A program made the translations under genes and the position numbers. 55,494 nt of DNA. Source: an uncultured Bacteroidota bacterium. GTDB taxonomy: Bacteria; Bacteroidota; Bacteroidia; B-17B0; Aurantibacillaceae. Where the stretch lies: assembly GCA_903834765.1 (NCBI GenBank), contig CAILKE010000019.1, forward strand, positions 1 through 55,494, written 5' to 3'. Under the pieces are notes generated by a model, which did not search any database, was not told where the DNA came from, and saw only the letters and a list, made by a program, of their open reading frames with translations. Positions 1 to 9,536 of this stretch are shown one piece after another. Each line of letters begins with the position of its first letter. The first letter of the stretch is position 1.

Positions 1-466
1 CGCTGGCACAACTCCTACTTATCAATGGCAATTAAATGGTAACAATATTGCTGGTGCCACTTTTGCCACTTATGGAACTAATACGTTAAATAATAATGAT
101 GTCGTAAGTTTGATAATGACCGCCAATGAAGTATGTACAACAAATTCACCTGCTTTTTCGAATAGTATTGCAATCACTGTAAATCCAAATTTACCATTAA
201 GCACAAGTATTAGTTCTTTTTCAACAACTATTTGTAGTGGAACGAGTGTAAACTTTTTTTCAACTCAAACAAACGCTGGCACAACTCCTACTTATCAATG
301 GCAATTAAATGGTAACAACATTGCTGGTGCCACTTTTGCCAATTATGGAACTAATACGTTAAATAATAATGATGTCGTAAGTTTGATTATGACTTCTAGT
401 GAAGTTTGCGCAGTTAACACACCTGCTTTTTCTAATAGTATTGCAATTACTGTAAATCCAAATAAT
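1..466 (+). repeat. Tandem in-frame repeat, period 273 bp, inside the partial adhesin
   Basis: Bases 1-120 recur at 274-393 with three differences counted by eye. The similarity weakens out to about 192 and 466. The 273-bp period is exactly 91 codons, so the repeat encodes one Ig-like domain. The first copy is cut by the window edge, so more copies may lie upstream. Confidence 0.9.
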
Positions 467-2086
467 AGTTTAGGACTTGTTTCAATTTCATCTTCAACAA
501 ATCAAGTAACTTGTATAAATAATACAATAATACCTATTACATATACAACAACCGGCGCAACGAATTTTAATTTTTTAGGTCTACCTGCTGGTATAAATGG
601 TTCATGGAATACTAACACAATAAGTTTAACAGGTACTTCAAGTGTATCTGGCGTTTATATATACACTGTAAACTTAACTGGTGGTTGCGGTTTAGTCTCC
701 AATTCAGGAACTATTACGATTAATTCTAGTCCAGTTTTATCTTTAACGGCTACTTCAAATACTATTTGTTATGGAGCCAATACTATATTAATTGCAAACG
801 GAGCAAATACATATACATGGAATCCAGGTTTATTATTAGGAACAAATGTGACAGTAAATCCTGTTATAAATACTACTTATACCGTTACTGGTGATAATTT
901 ATCTGGATGTGTTGGCTCTGAAACAATTTCAATAAGTGTTAATTCCTTACCAACCGTTTATGCCGGTGCAAATCAAACTATTTGTGGTGGTCAGTTTGTA
1001 ACATTAACAGGAAGTGGTTCAGCAACATCTTATACATGGAATAACGGAGTCGTTAATGGAACAGCTTTTACGCCTACAAATAGTAATTCATATATAGTTA
1101 CTGGAACAGATAATAATAGTTGTTCAAATACTGATACGGTGGATGTTATTGTAAATCCAATTTTTACATTAACTCTTTCAGCTTCAACAAGTAGTATTTG
1201 CCTAGGGACTTCTGCAATATTAACAGCGAATGGAGCAAACACCTATACGTGGAATCCTGGTTTATTATCTGGATCAAATCCTTCTGTAAGTCCAATTTCA
1301 AATACAACTTATACAGTAATTGGCGATAACGGAACAGGATGTATTAGAACAGAAACAATATCAATAAATGTAATTCAATTACCTAATGTTATTGCAAATT
1401 CTACTTCAACAACTATTTGTAGTGGTCAGTTTGTAACATTAACAGGAAGCGGTTCAGCTATAACTTATACATGGAATAACGGAGTCGTTAATGGTACAGC
1501 GTTTACACCCACAAATAGTAATTCATATATTGTTACTGGAACAGATGCAGTTGGCTGTAGTTCATCAAGTACCGTAATAGTTAATGTTAATTCAGGAACA
1601 TCTGCAATTCCAATTACAAATCCGAATGTGATTTGTATTGGAGATACAGTTATATTATCAGTGATAGGAGGAAGTGTTCCATCATGGAGTTTGAATACTA
1701 ATCCTTCAATTTTAATTATTGCTCCTCTGTCAAATGTCTCATACACATATTCTGCTATAGATGCAAATGGCTGTATTGGAGATGTAGTTTTTAATATAGA
1801 TATTGATAAAGAATGCTTGGTTACTGTTTATAATGGTTTTACCCCTAACGGAGATGGTATTAATGATTTTTGGGTAATTGATAAAATTGAGAAATTCCCT
1901 AATAATAAAGTTTATATTTTTAATCGTTGGGGAAATAAAATATATCAAACTTCAAATTATAATAATATAAATAACATATGGGATGGTAAGCTAAATGGAC
2001 AATCTGTTCCAACTGGTACCTATTTTTATATTATAGAAAGTGACCAATTATTAAAAAAAGGTTGGATAGAAGTAACTGGACAATAG
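2..2086 (+). CDS. Partial T9SS type B surface adhesin (gliding motility-associated C-terminal domain), 5' end outside the window
   Basis: The frame is open from base 2 and no true start is present, so only the C-terminal ~694 residues are seen. Most of this is Ser/Thr/Asn-rich Ig-like (PKD/SprB-like) repeats, each opening with a TIC-type cysteine followed by a YxW or YTW strand. The last ~85 residues form a type B sorting domain, with FTPNGDGIND, FNRWGNKIY and WDGKLNGQ motifs and a PTGTYFY strand. Such domains direct export by the type IX system and are normally found with a PorP/SprF partner, which is the next gene, 58 bp downstream. The role is inferred to be adhesion or gliding-type surface display. 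The repeats are near-identical at DNA level (see the repeat entries). The true length is unknown. Confidence 0.9.
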   Translation, partial: AGTTPTYQWQLNGNNIAGATFATYGTNTLNNNDVVSLIMTANEVCTTNSPAFSNSIAITVNPNLPLSTSISSFSTTICSGTSVNFFSTQTNAGTTPTYQWQLNGNNIAGATFANYGTNTLNNNDVVSLIMTSSEVCAVNTPAFSNSIAITVNPNNSLGLVSISSSTNQVTCINNTIIPITYTTTGATNFNFLGLPAGINGSWNTNTISLTGTSSVSGVYIYTVNLTGGCGLVSNSGTITINSSPVLSLTATSNTICYGANTILIANGANTYTWNPGLLLGTNVTVNPVINTTYTVTGDNLSGCVGSETISISVNSLPTVYAGANQTICGGQFVTLTGSGSATSYTWNNGVVNGTAFTPTNSNSYIVTGTDNNSCSNTDTVDVIVNPIFTLTLSASTSSICLGTSAILTANGANTYTWNPGLLSGSNPSVSPISNTTYTVIGDNGTGCIRTETISINVIQLPNVIANSTSTTICSGQFVTLTGSGSAITYTWNNGVVNGTAFTPTNSNSYIVTGTDAVGCSSSSTVIVNVNSGTSAIPITNPNVICIGDTVILSVIGGSVPSWSLNTNPSILIIAPLSNVSYTYSAIDANGCIGDVVFNIDIDKECLVTVYNGFTPNGDGINDFWVIDKIEKFPNNKVYIFNRWGNKIYQTSNYNNINNIWDGKLNGQSVPTGTYFYIIESDQLLKKGWIEVTGQ
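739..1605 (+). repeat. Second tandem in-frame repeat, period ~432-435 bp, two copies
   Basis: The segment around 739-1170 is repeated at about 1171-1605. Both copies hold a GANTYTWNPGLL strand and, further on, a GQFVTLTGSGSA followed by YTWNNGVVNGTAFTP. The period shifts from 432 to 435 bp, consistent with one codon indel. Each unit is about 144 residues and probably covers two Ig-like domains. Confidence 0.85.
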
Positions 2087-2144
2087 GAGTAATTTAAAAA
2101 AGATTAAAGAAATAGAAGTATAGATTTATTTAAAGAATAAAGGA

Positions 2145-3083
2145 ATGAAGAAATTAATTACAATGCTGCTAGCTGCAACAATATTAGCAGGTTATGCACA
2201 ACAAGACCCTCAATTTAGTCAATACCAATTTAATCAAATGGTTATTAATCCAGCTTATGCTGGGAGTAGAGACGCATTGTCTGCTATTGTAAATGTTCGC
2301 CAACAATGGAGTGGTTTTGATGGAGCGCCTCGCACCCAAGCATTTAGTATACATGGTCCATTAAGAAAAAAACGCATAGGTTTAGGATTAAGCGGTTATG
2401 CTGATCAAATTGGACCAAAGAAAACAGTTGGTGTATATGGTAGCTTTGCATACATTTTACGAATTACGAATAAACTAAAGCTATCTTTTGGTATCCGCGG
2501 AGGTATGGTAAGTTATAATTTCGATTGGAATAAAATAACCTACCAAAATCCAAATGAAGGAGCATCTAATTATTTGCCACAGGCTCAGCATACTGTTTTT
2601 GATTTGGATGCTGGCTTATTCTTAAAATCAAATTCATTTTATTGTGGAATTAGTGCGACTCATATCAATAGCGCTAAAATATACAACGAAAAAATTACTA
2701 TTTTAAATTCAACTAACTTTTATGATTTGAATTATAATTTAAGTCCGCATTTATTTTTCATTATTAGTAAAGGATTTAAATTGAGCGAAAATGTTGTGTT
2801 TAATCCAACATTAATGATCAAACATGTAAAAGGAATTACTAGTGGCGATGTTAATATGAACTTTTTAATTAAACAACGTTTATGGCTTGGAGTATTTTAT
2901 AGAGGAGAAAGCACTTTAGGAGGATTAATTCAAGTCTTTGTAACTGAGAAACTTCGCTTAGGTTACGCGTATGATTTTAGTATGAACAATACTCAAAGAG
3001 CTTTAGGGTCTGGACATGAAATTATGATTGGATTCGATTTCAAAACTTTCAAATCAAAAATGTTATCACCTCGATATTTATAA
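2145..3083 (+). CDS. PorP/SprF family type IX secretion system membrane protein
   Basis: 312 residues. It opens with a signal peptide (MKKLITMLLAATILAGYA) followed by the family hallmark QDPQFSQYQFNQMVINPAYAGSR. The rest is alternating amphipathic strands, as expected of an outer-membrane beta-barrel, ending in FDFKTF. PorP/SprF proteins are outer-membrane partners needed for export or anchoring of a cognate type B cargo protein; F. johnsoniae SprF serves the adhesin SprB. The gene sits between such a cargo gene and a PorE-like gene (20 bp gap downstream), so the three probably form one transcription unit. Partner specificity is inferred from position. Confidence 0.9.
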   Translation: MKKLITMLLAATILAGYAQQDPQFSQYQFNQMVINPAYAGSRDALSAIVNVRQQWSGFDGAPRTQAFSIHGPLRKKRIGLGLSGYADQIGPKKTVGVYGSFAYILRITNKLKLSFGIRGGMVSYNFDWNKITYQNPNEGASNYLPQAQHTVFDLDAGLFLKSNSFYCGISATHINSAKIYNEKITILNSTNFYDLNYNLSPHLFFIISKGFKLSENVVFNPTLMIKHVKGITSGDVNMNFLIKQRLWLGVFYRGESTLGGLIQVFVTEKLRLGYAYDFSMNNTQRALGSGHEIMIGFDFKTFKSKMLSPRYL

Positions 3084-3103
3084 TAATTATCCCATATTAA
3101 ATT

Positions 3104-5773
3104 ATGAAGAATTTATCAAACTATATAGTTATCGTTTTAACTTTAAATGCAAGCATCTTGCTGGCCCAAAAGAAAAAAGCAGATAAGTATTTTGAAAAAT
3201 TGCAATTCGCAAATGCAATTCCTGCTTATGAAAAAGCCATAAAAAAGAATTCAACTTATAAGCAAGAAGAGTTAATCAAATTAGCAGATTGTTACCGTAT
3301 ATTAAATGATTACGGCAAAGCCGAAAATTTTTATAAAGAGGCTATGACCATGGGGAAAGCGCCTGCAGATGCATATTATAATTACGGTAATGTTTTAAAA
3401 AGTAATAATAAGCACAGTGAAGCATTAGATCAGTTTACTACCTATTTAAAAGATTTTCCAGCAGATTCAAAAGCAATGAATGCACTTAAATCTTGTCAAG
3501 AAATAAAATATTGGGAAAATAAACCAAAGGAATACACTGTAAAAAACATAGAAGAGATTAATACAAAACGAGCAGAGTTTTGTCCGACATTATTTAATAA
3601 TCAATTAGTTTATGTAGGCGAAAAAGTGACTGACGTTATTGATTTTGAAGAATCAGGAACTAATAATCAGCCCTATTTAAATGTATTTTCAAGTGAAATA
3701 AAAAACAATACATTTTCAAAATCTAAATTATTTTCAAATAAAATAAATACCGAATTTCATGAAGGACCTATCACTTTTTCGAATGATACAAAGACTGCCT
3801 ATTTTACGCGTATTAATTACATAGTAAATAAACGCAACAAAAATTTTGTAAATAGAGCAAAGATCTATCTAACTAAATCTTCAGGAAAAAATTGGACCAA
3901 AGCTATCCCGTTTCAATACAACAGCGATGATTATTCTTGTGCTCACCCATCATTAAGCTATGATGGCAATACGTTGTATTTCGCCTCAGATATGCCAGGC
4001 GGCCAAGGTGGACAAGATATTTGGATGTGTAAACGCAATGGAGATACATGGGATAGACCTATTAACTTAGGAATAGACGTGAATACTAGTGGAGATGAAT
4101 TATTTCCATTTATCAGAAAAGATGGTATGTTATTTTTCTCATCAAATGGTTTACCTGGATTTGGTGATTTGGATATTTTTTCTGCCAAAACTATTGAAGG
4201 CAGATGGCTTTTGAATCGTAATGAAGGTTTATTTTTAAATAGCACTGCTGATGATTTTGGTATTATCTTTTCATCAGATAGTACTGGCTATTTCTCTTCT
4301 AACAAAATAGGAGGGAAAGGAAGCGACGACATCTATTCATTCAAATACTCAAATAAATCAATTGTTGTTGATGGTGTCATATTATTAACTGAAAATACAA
4401 ATAATCCTGCAAAAGACGTTAAAGTTTATTTACTAAACGAAAAAGGGGGAATTTTGGACTCAACTAGAACAAACGATAAGGGGTATTTTGTATTTAAAAA
4501 CTTAGATATAGAAAAAGTTTATATGGCTGAGGTTGACGAAAGTAGTACTGATTTGAAAAATAAATCACGATATTACTTGGCTGATAAAAATGGTAGTATT
4601 GCTCGCATCACTCACAAAGAAGGTGATACTAAAAAGTTTGTATTCAAAAATTTGCCAGTAAACACAAATGGATTACCAGATTTGTATAATGAAGATGAGT
4701 TAAGCTTAGCTGGTAATTTATTATACGGAGAAAGTCCTAGTAAACCAATAGCCAATAAAAAAGTAACAATTAAAAATGAGTTTGGTGATGTTGTTGAAGA
4801 AACTACAACCAATGAGTTTGGTGCTTTTGCCTTTAAAAATTTACCCATCGATCAAAATTATACCTTATCAATTGATGATAGTGATATTCCTACTGATACT
4901 AAAATCATTTTAACAAACAAGTCAGGAAAAGAAGTGAAAATTGGTAAAGCAGGAAATAAAGGGAAATTCCAGTTTACTATTTTAAATACCGATAAAACAT
5001 CCGTTCAAGATTTATTAGTGGATGATAAGGATTTAATTATGGCTCTGAATGGTTATTTATTGGATCAAGAAAAAAAACCGCTAACCAATGCTAAAGTCTC
5101 TATTTTAAACAATTCTGCTTTGATAGAGAATATTAATACTGATGATAAAGGTAAGTTTACATTTAAAAATTTAGGAACAGATAAGAATTATGTATTTGGT
5201 GTGGATGATTCAGATCCTCGTTTTAGTAATTTAATAAAAATCTTAGTAGCAGATTCAAGAGGGAGAGTTGTGCGTGAAATTAAACGTGATAAAAACGGCA
5301 AGTTTGTTTTTGAATTATTAGACATTGACAAAGTAGCCTTTGGTGATTTTACAGTGGATGATCCTTGGTTGGAAGTTTTGGAAATGAAAAACAAACAAAA
5401 ACAAGAATCTATTACAATTATTGAAAATTTATATTATGCTTATGGCGATTTTAAAATTGATGATGCTGGTAAAAATATCTTGGATAAAGTTATCTCGATA
5501 TTAAATACTAATAAAAACTTAAATATTGAATTAAGTTCACATACAGATTCAAGAAGTAGTGATACTTATAATTTAAGTTTATCAGAAAAACGAGCTAAAG
5601 CCGCGGTTGAATATATGATTGCTAAAGGGATTGATAAAACTCGATTAAAAGCAATAGGTTATGGTGAAACTCGCTTATTAAACCATTGTAAAAGTGATGT
5701 GAATTGTAGCGAAGAAGAACATGCAATCAACAGAAGAACTGAGTTTAAGATTGTTGAGGTTGGTAAAATATAA
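3104..5773 (+). CDS. PorE-like OmpA-family lipoprotein/periplasmic protein (TPR, PD40 propeller, carboxypeptidase-regulatory-like repeats, OmpA C-domain)
   Basis: 889 residues with a signal peptide ending near LLAQ. In order: TPR-like helices at about 25-140; PD40/WD40-like beta-propeller blades at about 150-430 (ISYDGNTLYFASDMPGG type, each with GGxDIW); three carboxypeptidase-regulatory-like beta domains at about 435-760 with recurring DKGKFTFKNL; and an OmpA-like peptidoglycan-binding domain at about 770-889 (SSHTDSRSSDTYNLSLSEKRA, then NRRTEF). This is the domain order of P. gingivalis PorE, which ties the T9SS to peptidoglycan. It lies 20 bp after PorP/SprF, probably in the same operon. 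Whether this is the core PorE or a cargo-specific paralogue cannot be told from one window. Confidence 0.85.
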   Translation: MKNLSNYIVIVLTLNASILLAQKKKADKYFEKLQFANAIPAYEKAIKKNSTYKQEELIKLADCYRILNDYGKAENFYKEAMTMGKAPADAYYNYGNVLKSNNKHSEALDQFTTYLKDFPADSKAMNALKSCQEIKYWENKPKEYTVKNIEEINTKRAEFCPTLFNNQLVYVGEKVTDVIDFEESGTNNQPYLNVFSSEIKNNTFSKSKLFSNKINTEFHEGPITFSNDTKTAYFTRINYIVNKRNKNFVNRAKIYLTKSSGKNWTKAIPFQYNSDDYSCAHPSLSYDGNTLYFASDMPGGQGGQDIWMCKRNGDTWDRPINLGIDVNTSGDELFPFIRKDGMLFFSSNGLPGFGDLDIFSAKTIEGRWLLNRNEGLFLNSTADDFGIIFSSDSTGYFSSNKIGGKGSDDIYSFKYSNKSIVVDGVILLTENTNNPAKDVKVYLLNEKGGILDSTRTNDKGYFVFKNLDIEKVYMAEVDESSTDLKNKSRYYLADKNGSIARITHKEGDTKKFVFKNLPVNTNGLPDLYNEDELSLAGNLLYGESPSKPIANKKVTIKNEFGDVVEETTTNEFGAFAFKNLPIDQNYTLSIDDSDIPTDTKIILTNKSGKEVKIGKAGNKGKFQFTILNTDKTSVQDLLVDDKDLIMALNGYLLDQEKKPLTNAKVSILNNSALIENINTDDKGKFTFKNLGTDKNYVFGVDDSDPRFSNLIKILVADSRGRVVREIKRDKNGKFVFELLDIDKVAFGDFTVDDPWLEVLEMKNKQKQESITIIENLYYAYGDFKIDDAGKNILDKVISILNTNKNLNIELSSHTDSRSSDTYNLSLSEKRAKAAVEYMIAKGIDKTRLKAIGYGETRLLNHCKSDVNCSEEEHAINRRTEFKIVEVGKI

Positions 5774-5939
5774 TGAGTTACTAAGAATTTTAGTAAAAAT
5801 TTAATATCAGTTTTTAGCTAACTAACCCATACTTTAGTAGTATTAGTGTGAACTATAATATTTATAGCAAATAGCGAGAAGTATTTTTGAGATAAAAAAA
5901 GATTTGTTTTGAGATTATTGAAAAACATTCTAAACTTTT

Positions 5940-5970
5940 TTGCTGGAATTCGGTTTAGATAATATCTTTA
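5940..5970 (+). promoter_or_regulatory. Candidate Bacteroidota promoter of the desaturase gene
   Basis: A TTG at 5940-5942 is followed after 20 bp by TATCTTTA at 5963-5970. This matches the -33 TTG/-7 TAnnTTTG pattern except for the last base. The start codon is 7 bp further on, so any leader would be very short. Confidence 0.4.
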
Positions 5971-5977
5971 CAACAAA

Positions 5978-6943
5978 ATGTTACACGGTAAACAACTCAT
6001 ATTAGCAACTCGTCCATACGCTAAAGAAAATAGAACAAAAAGTTGGGTATTTACAATTTCAACACTTTTTATTTTAATTTCGTTTTTAGTAGGAACCATT
6101 TATAATTTCCATTGGACATTTAAGCTACTCTGCAGCATAGGCGCAGGTTTTACTATTGTTCGTTTTTTTGTTATTTACCACGATCATCAGCATAAAGCCA
6201 TATTAGACAAATCACCTTTAGCAACTTTCATATTTACCATTTTTGGTTTTTATGTATTGGCACCAACTGGTATTTGGAGCAGAAGCCACGATTATCATCA
6301 TAAAAACAATTCAAAGTTATTTAGTGCCAGTATAGGTTCATATCCAATTTTTACTAAACAAAAGTTTGTGACTTTAAGTAAAAGCGAACAGAGGTATTAT
6401 TTATTTATTCGCCATCCCTTAACAATTCTGTTTGGTTACATCTTTGCCTTTATGTATGGCATGTGTATTCAATCTATTATGAATCGCTTTAGTAAACATA
6501 TTGATTCATTGGTGGCATTGATACTTCATTTTGCTTATCAGATAGCTGTATTTTATTTTTTAGGTTGGCAAACATGGATTTTCTTATGTGCCATTCCCCA
6601 CTTTATATCAGGTGCTTTGGGTGCTTATGCCTTTTATGCACAACACAATTTTCCAGGCGTTACTTTTGTGGGCAACGAAGAATGGACCTACGAAGGTGCT
6701 GCTTTAGACTCTTCAAGCTACATGGAATTGAGTTGGCCATTGCGCTGGGCTACAGCAAATATTGGTTATCACCACATTCATCATTTAAATGCACGTATTC
6801 CTTTTTACCGCTTACCAGAAGCCATGGCAGCAATTCCAGAATTACAACATCCTAAAAAAACATCATTGAAACCAAAAGATGTGATGGCTTGCTTTAAGCT
6901 TAAATTGTGGGATTTCGAAAAACAACAAATGGTTGGAATTTAA
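5978..6943 (+). CDS. Membrane fatty-acid desaturase
   Basis: 321 residues, an integral-membrane di-iron enzyme. The three histidine boxes are visible: YHDHQHKA near residue 67, SHDYHHKNN near residue 105, and YHHIHHLNARIPFYRLPEA near residue 270. Hydrophobic segments lie between them, at about 25-60, 80-95, 145-165 and 185-215. The family inserts a cis double bond into acyl chains of membrane lipids and so adjusts fluidity. The HHIHH box followed by N-x-R-I-P-x-Y-x-L is typical of DesA/omega-6 type desaturases, but the regiospecificity cannot be read from sequence. It stands alone between the OmpA gene and a convergent DUF58 gene. Confidence 0.9.
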   Translation: MLHGKQLILATRPYAKENRTKSWVFTISTLFILISFLVGTIYNFHWTFKLLCSIGAGFTIVRFFVIYHDHQHKAILDKSPLATFIFTIFGFYVLAPTGIWSRSHDYHHKNNSKLFSASIGSYPIFTKQKFVTLSKSEQRYYLFIRHPLTILFGYIFAFMYGMCIQSIMNRFSKHIDSLVALILHFAYQIAVFYFLGWQTWIFLCAIPHFISGALGAYAFYAQHNFPGVTFVGNEEWTYEGAALDSSSYMELSWPLRWATANIGYHHIHHLNARIPFYRLPEAMAAIPELQHPKKTSLKPKDVMACFKLKLWDFEKQQMVGI

Positions 6944-6981
6944 TTTCCCTACAAAAATTTGGAGGATTAAAAAAAGTCCGA

Positions 6982-7914
6982 TTACCTTAATTTCAACAAA
7001 GCATTCCTCTTGACTAAATAGGCCTGAAGCACAGCGTCAAAACCTTTATTGATATCAGCCTCTATAAAATCTATGCTATACTGTCCGCATTTAAGTTTCA
7101 AAGCCTCAGTATATTCATTTATTTTTTGAAGATACATTTCCTTAACTTGTGTAGGATTCAGTTTAATTTCTTCTTTTGTTTCGATGTCGATAAAATGATA
7201 CGGACGATTTTCAAATTCAAAATCCAATTCCATTTTTTTATCTGTTACATGAAATAAGATCACATCATGCTTTTTATATTTCAAATGTTGTAAGGAAGAA
7301 AATAGATCATCTAATTGAGATTGGTTTTCGAACATATCACTGAAAATAACCACCAACGAACGTTTATGAATAATCTCAGCTAGTTGACTCAAAGCCTTTG
7401 CTGATTCTGTTGTAGAAACTTCAGTAAGTGTTTTTTGTTCCAATAAATTTTCTAGCTCACTATACATAATCTTTTGTTGCGTAGGATTACTTTTTGCTGG
7501 AAAGTGTTTCTGTATCTCAGAATCAAATAAGGTTAAGCCTATGGCATCACGTTGATGTTTTAGTAACTCAATTAAGGCAGCAGCGGCATAAACCGAAAAT
7601 GATAATTTGTTTAAAGGTTTTTCTTTGGCCGTTTCTAATGGAAACAACATCGATTGAGAAGTATCAATAATAATCTGACAACGTAAATTCGTTTCTTCTT
7701 CGTAACGCTTTACAAATAATTTATCTGTCTTCGCAAATAATTTCCAATCAATGTGTTTAGTGCTTTCTCCATTATTATATATGCGATGCTCTGCAAACTC
7801 AACTGAAAAGCCATGAAACGGACTTTTATGTAAACCTGTAATGAATCCTTCTACTACTTGTTTTGCAAGTAATTCAAGTTTTGAAAATGGTTCTATGCGT
7901 TGACGGTCTATCAT
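6982..7914 (-). CDS. DUF58 domain protein (MoxR-associated, von Willebrand A-like)
   Basis: 310 residues without a signal peptide. The DUF58 signature is clear: HIDWKLFAKTDKLFVKRYEEE at about 35-55, then a degenerate MIDAS-type strand IIDTSQSM near 67-75 and FSDMFENQSQL near 165. In most Bacteroidota, DUF58 genes sit with a MoxR AAA+ ATPase and BatA/B-like proteins linked to envelope stress and aerotolerance. Here no such partners are next to it, so it appears as an isolated member. The start is the ATG at 7914. Its precise function is unknown. Confidence 0.85.
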   Translation of the reverse strand: MIDRQRIEPFSKLELLAKQVVEGFITGLHKSPFHGFSVEFAEHRIYNNGESTKHIDWKLFAKTDKLFVKRYEEETNLRCQIIIDTSQSMLFPLETAKEKPLNKLSFSVYAAAALIELLKHQRDAIGLTLFDSEIQKHFPAKSNPTQQKIMYSELENLLEQKTLTEVSTTESAKALSQLAEIIHKRSLVVIFSDMFENQSQLDDLFSSLQHLKYKKHDVILFHVTDKKMELDFEFENRPYHFIDIETKEEIKLNPTQVKEMYLQKINEYTEALKLKCGQYSIDFIEADINKGFDAVLQAYLVKRNALLKLR

Positions 7915-7958
7915 TGAAACGTAAAAATACGATTTTAATTTTTAGAAAAACAGGTAAA

Positions 7959-7986
7959 CAAAAAACCCCCAAGCAAAGCTTGAGGG
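7959..7986 (-). terminator. Intrinsic terminator after the HU gene
   Basis: Read on the minus strand, CCCTCAAGC pairs with GCTTGGGGG across a TTT loop (stem 7966-7974/7978-7986, one G-T wobble). A run of T corresponding to A 7959-7965 follows. It lies 24 bp beyond the HU stop codon. Confidence 0.85.
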
Positions 7987-8009
7987 TTAAATGTTAATTA
8001 GTTTCCTAA

Positions 8010-8291
8010 TTATTTTCCTTTGTTAACGTTAGTAGCTAACTCAGTACCAGCTTTAAATTTAACTACTTTTTTAGCAGCAATTTTAATTTCTTTACCAGTT
8101 TGAGGGTTACGACCTGTACGAGCAGCACGTTTAGCTACTGAAAAAGAACCGAATCCTACTAAAGAAATACGATCTCCTTTTTTTAATGCTTTAGCTACTG
8201 CTTCGATAGTAGCATCTAATGCACGACCTGCATCAGCTTTAGTTGTTTTTGTTGTGTTAGCAATTGCTTCGATTAATTCTGCTTTGTTCAT
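8010..8291 (-). CDS. hup: HU family DNA-binding protein
   Basis: 93 residues, the usual HU length. It begins [11 protein letters not shown] and holds the helix-turn-helix dimer region ([24 protein letters not shown]). The DNA-wrapping arm follows, with [15 protein letters not shown] carrying the intercalating proline. HU is a homodimeric nucleoid protein that bends DNA. The gene is monocistronic, with its own strong promoter and intrinsic terminator. It could equally be named hupB; paralogues elsewhere in the genome cannot be excluded. Confidence 0.95.
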   Translation of the reverse strand: MNKAELIEAIANTTKTTKADAGRALDATIEAVAKALKKGDRISLVGFGSFSVAKRAARTGRNPQTGKEIKIAAKKVVKFKAGTELATNVNKGK

Positions 8292-8335
8292 GTTGTTTTG
8301 TTTTTAAGGGTTAAATTTTTAAATTAATTATGTAG

Positions 8336-8365
8336 CAAATGTATGCGCAAATCCCTATTTGTCAA
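8336..8365 (-). promoter_or_regulatory. Bacteroidota-type promoter of the HU gene
   Basis: On the minus strand a TTG (in TTGAC, 8361-8365) is separated by 19 bp from TACATTTG (8343 down to 8336), a perfect TAnnTTTG -7 element. The HU ATG is 44 bp downstream. This is one of the clearest promoters in the window. Confidence 0.8.
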
Positions 8366-8542
8366 GTGTTTTATATAAAAAAGTGCTTGTTTTGTTTATA
8401 AATTGCCGTTTTGTTAATAAGTGTAGGCTGTAACTCTATCATATAAGGCGTTTTCAACCAGCAATTAACCTTTTTCTATCATTGATAGGCATTATGAGAC
8501 TTAGGTTTATTTATACATACATATATGTGCCAATAAGACCCA

Positions 8543-9484
8543 TTAGATAAATTTAAAATCCGAATCTATTTTAAAGCCACGTAAAAACTCTTCAATATGC
8601 ATGCGTTTTTTTCCGGCCATTTGTAATTCATTGATACTTATGAAACCATTAATACAAGCCACTTTCAAGTTAGTCTTTAAATCACTGATCACAGTTCCAA
8701 TTTGCAATTGATGTGAATTGATTTCGATTTCTGCTTTGTATATTTTGATACTAACCGTTTGATTTTTTTTATCAATGAATTCTGCAAACGCAGCAGGGTA
8801 GGGCGATAGACCTCGAATTAAATTATTTATTTTTTCCACAGATTGTGCCCAATTTATTTTACACGTTTCTTTAAATAATTTTGGTGCATGAATAATTTCT
8901 GTATCATTTTGTGGTTTTAACTGGTAATTGCCACTTTCGATGGCTTTAACGGTTTTTAAAATTAAATCAGCACCTATATGCATTAAGCTGTCATGAAGTT
9001 CGCCGGCTGTCGTTGTTGGCGTAATAGGTGTTTTAGTTTGAAACAACATATTGCCAGTATCAATTTCGTGTTTTAATTTAAAAGTAGTAACGCCACTTTC
9101 TGTTTCGCCATTGATGATTGCCCAATTGATAGGTGCTGCGCCACGATACTTTGGTAATAAAGAACCATGAAGATTGTAAGTGCCTAATGACGGCATGTTC
9201 CAAACAACTTCTGGTAACATCCTAAACGCAACCACAATTTGTAAATCAGCATTCAGTTTTTTCAATTCTGCAATATAGTGTTCGTCTTTTAATTTTTCAG
9301 GTTGTAAAACTGTTAAGCCTTTTTCAACAGCATATTTTTTTACAGCTGATTGTTGAAGCTGTTGCCCTCGTCCAGCTGGTTTATCAGGCACTGTTACTAC
9401 AGCAACAATATCATATTTGTTTTGTATTAATATATCTAAACTTGCTACTGCAAATTCGGGAGTACCCATAAAAATAATTCGCAT
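8543..9484 (-). CDS. fmt: Methionyl-tRNA formyltransferase
   Basis: 313 residues, the usual length. It has MRIIFMGTPEFAVASL at the N-terminus, TVPDKPAGRGQ, and the catalytic region LHGSLLPKYRGAAPINWAI around residues 108-126. The His of the HGSLLP motif and the Asp of EIDTGNML are the expected active-site residues. A C-terminal OB-like domain starts near residue 205 (INWAQSVEKINNLIRGLSPYPAAF). The enzyme formylates Met-tRNAi using 10-formyl-THF. It is divergent from the transporter gene, with 52 bp between them. The def gene, often next to fmt, is not here. Confidence 0.95.
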   Translation of the reverse strand: MRIIFMGTPEFAVASLDILIQNKYDIVAVVTVPDKPAGRGQQLQQSAVKKYAVEKGLTVLQPEKLKDEHYIAELKKLNADLQIVVAFRMLPEVVWNMPSLGTYNLHGSLLPKYRGAAPINWAIINGETESGVTTFKLKHEIDTGNMLFQTKTPITPTTTAGELHDSLMHIGADLILKTVKAIESGNYQLKPQNDTEIIHAPKLFKETCKINWAQSVEKINNLIRGLSPYPAAFAEFIDKKNQTVSIKIYKAEIEINSHQLQIGTVISDLKTNLKVACINGFISINELQMAGKKRMHIEEFLRGFKIDSDFKFI

Positions 9485-9496
9485 ACTTCTTTTAAT

Positions 9497-9525
9497 TTGT
9501 TGGTAAAGTTAAAATCTTAAATTTG
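9497..9525 (+). promoter_or_regulatory. Bacteroidota-type promoter of the SLC13-like transporter gene
   Basis: TTG at 9497-9499, 18 bp gap, then TAAATTTG at 9518-9525, a full TAnnTTTG match. The start codon lies 11 bp downstream, giving a very short leader. Confidence 0.6.
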
Positions 9526-9536
9526 TTTATTCGCTT

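Noticed and set aside
1030-1948. Minus-strand ORFs across the partial adhesin
   Set aside because: They follow the repeat pattern of the plus-strand gene in antisense and have no start signals or domain likeness.
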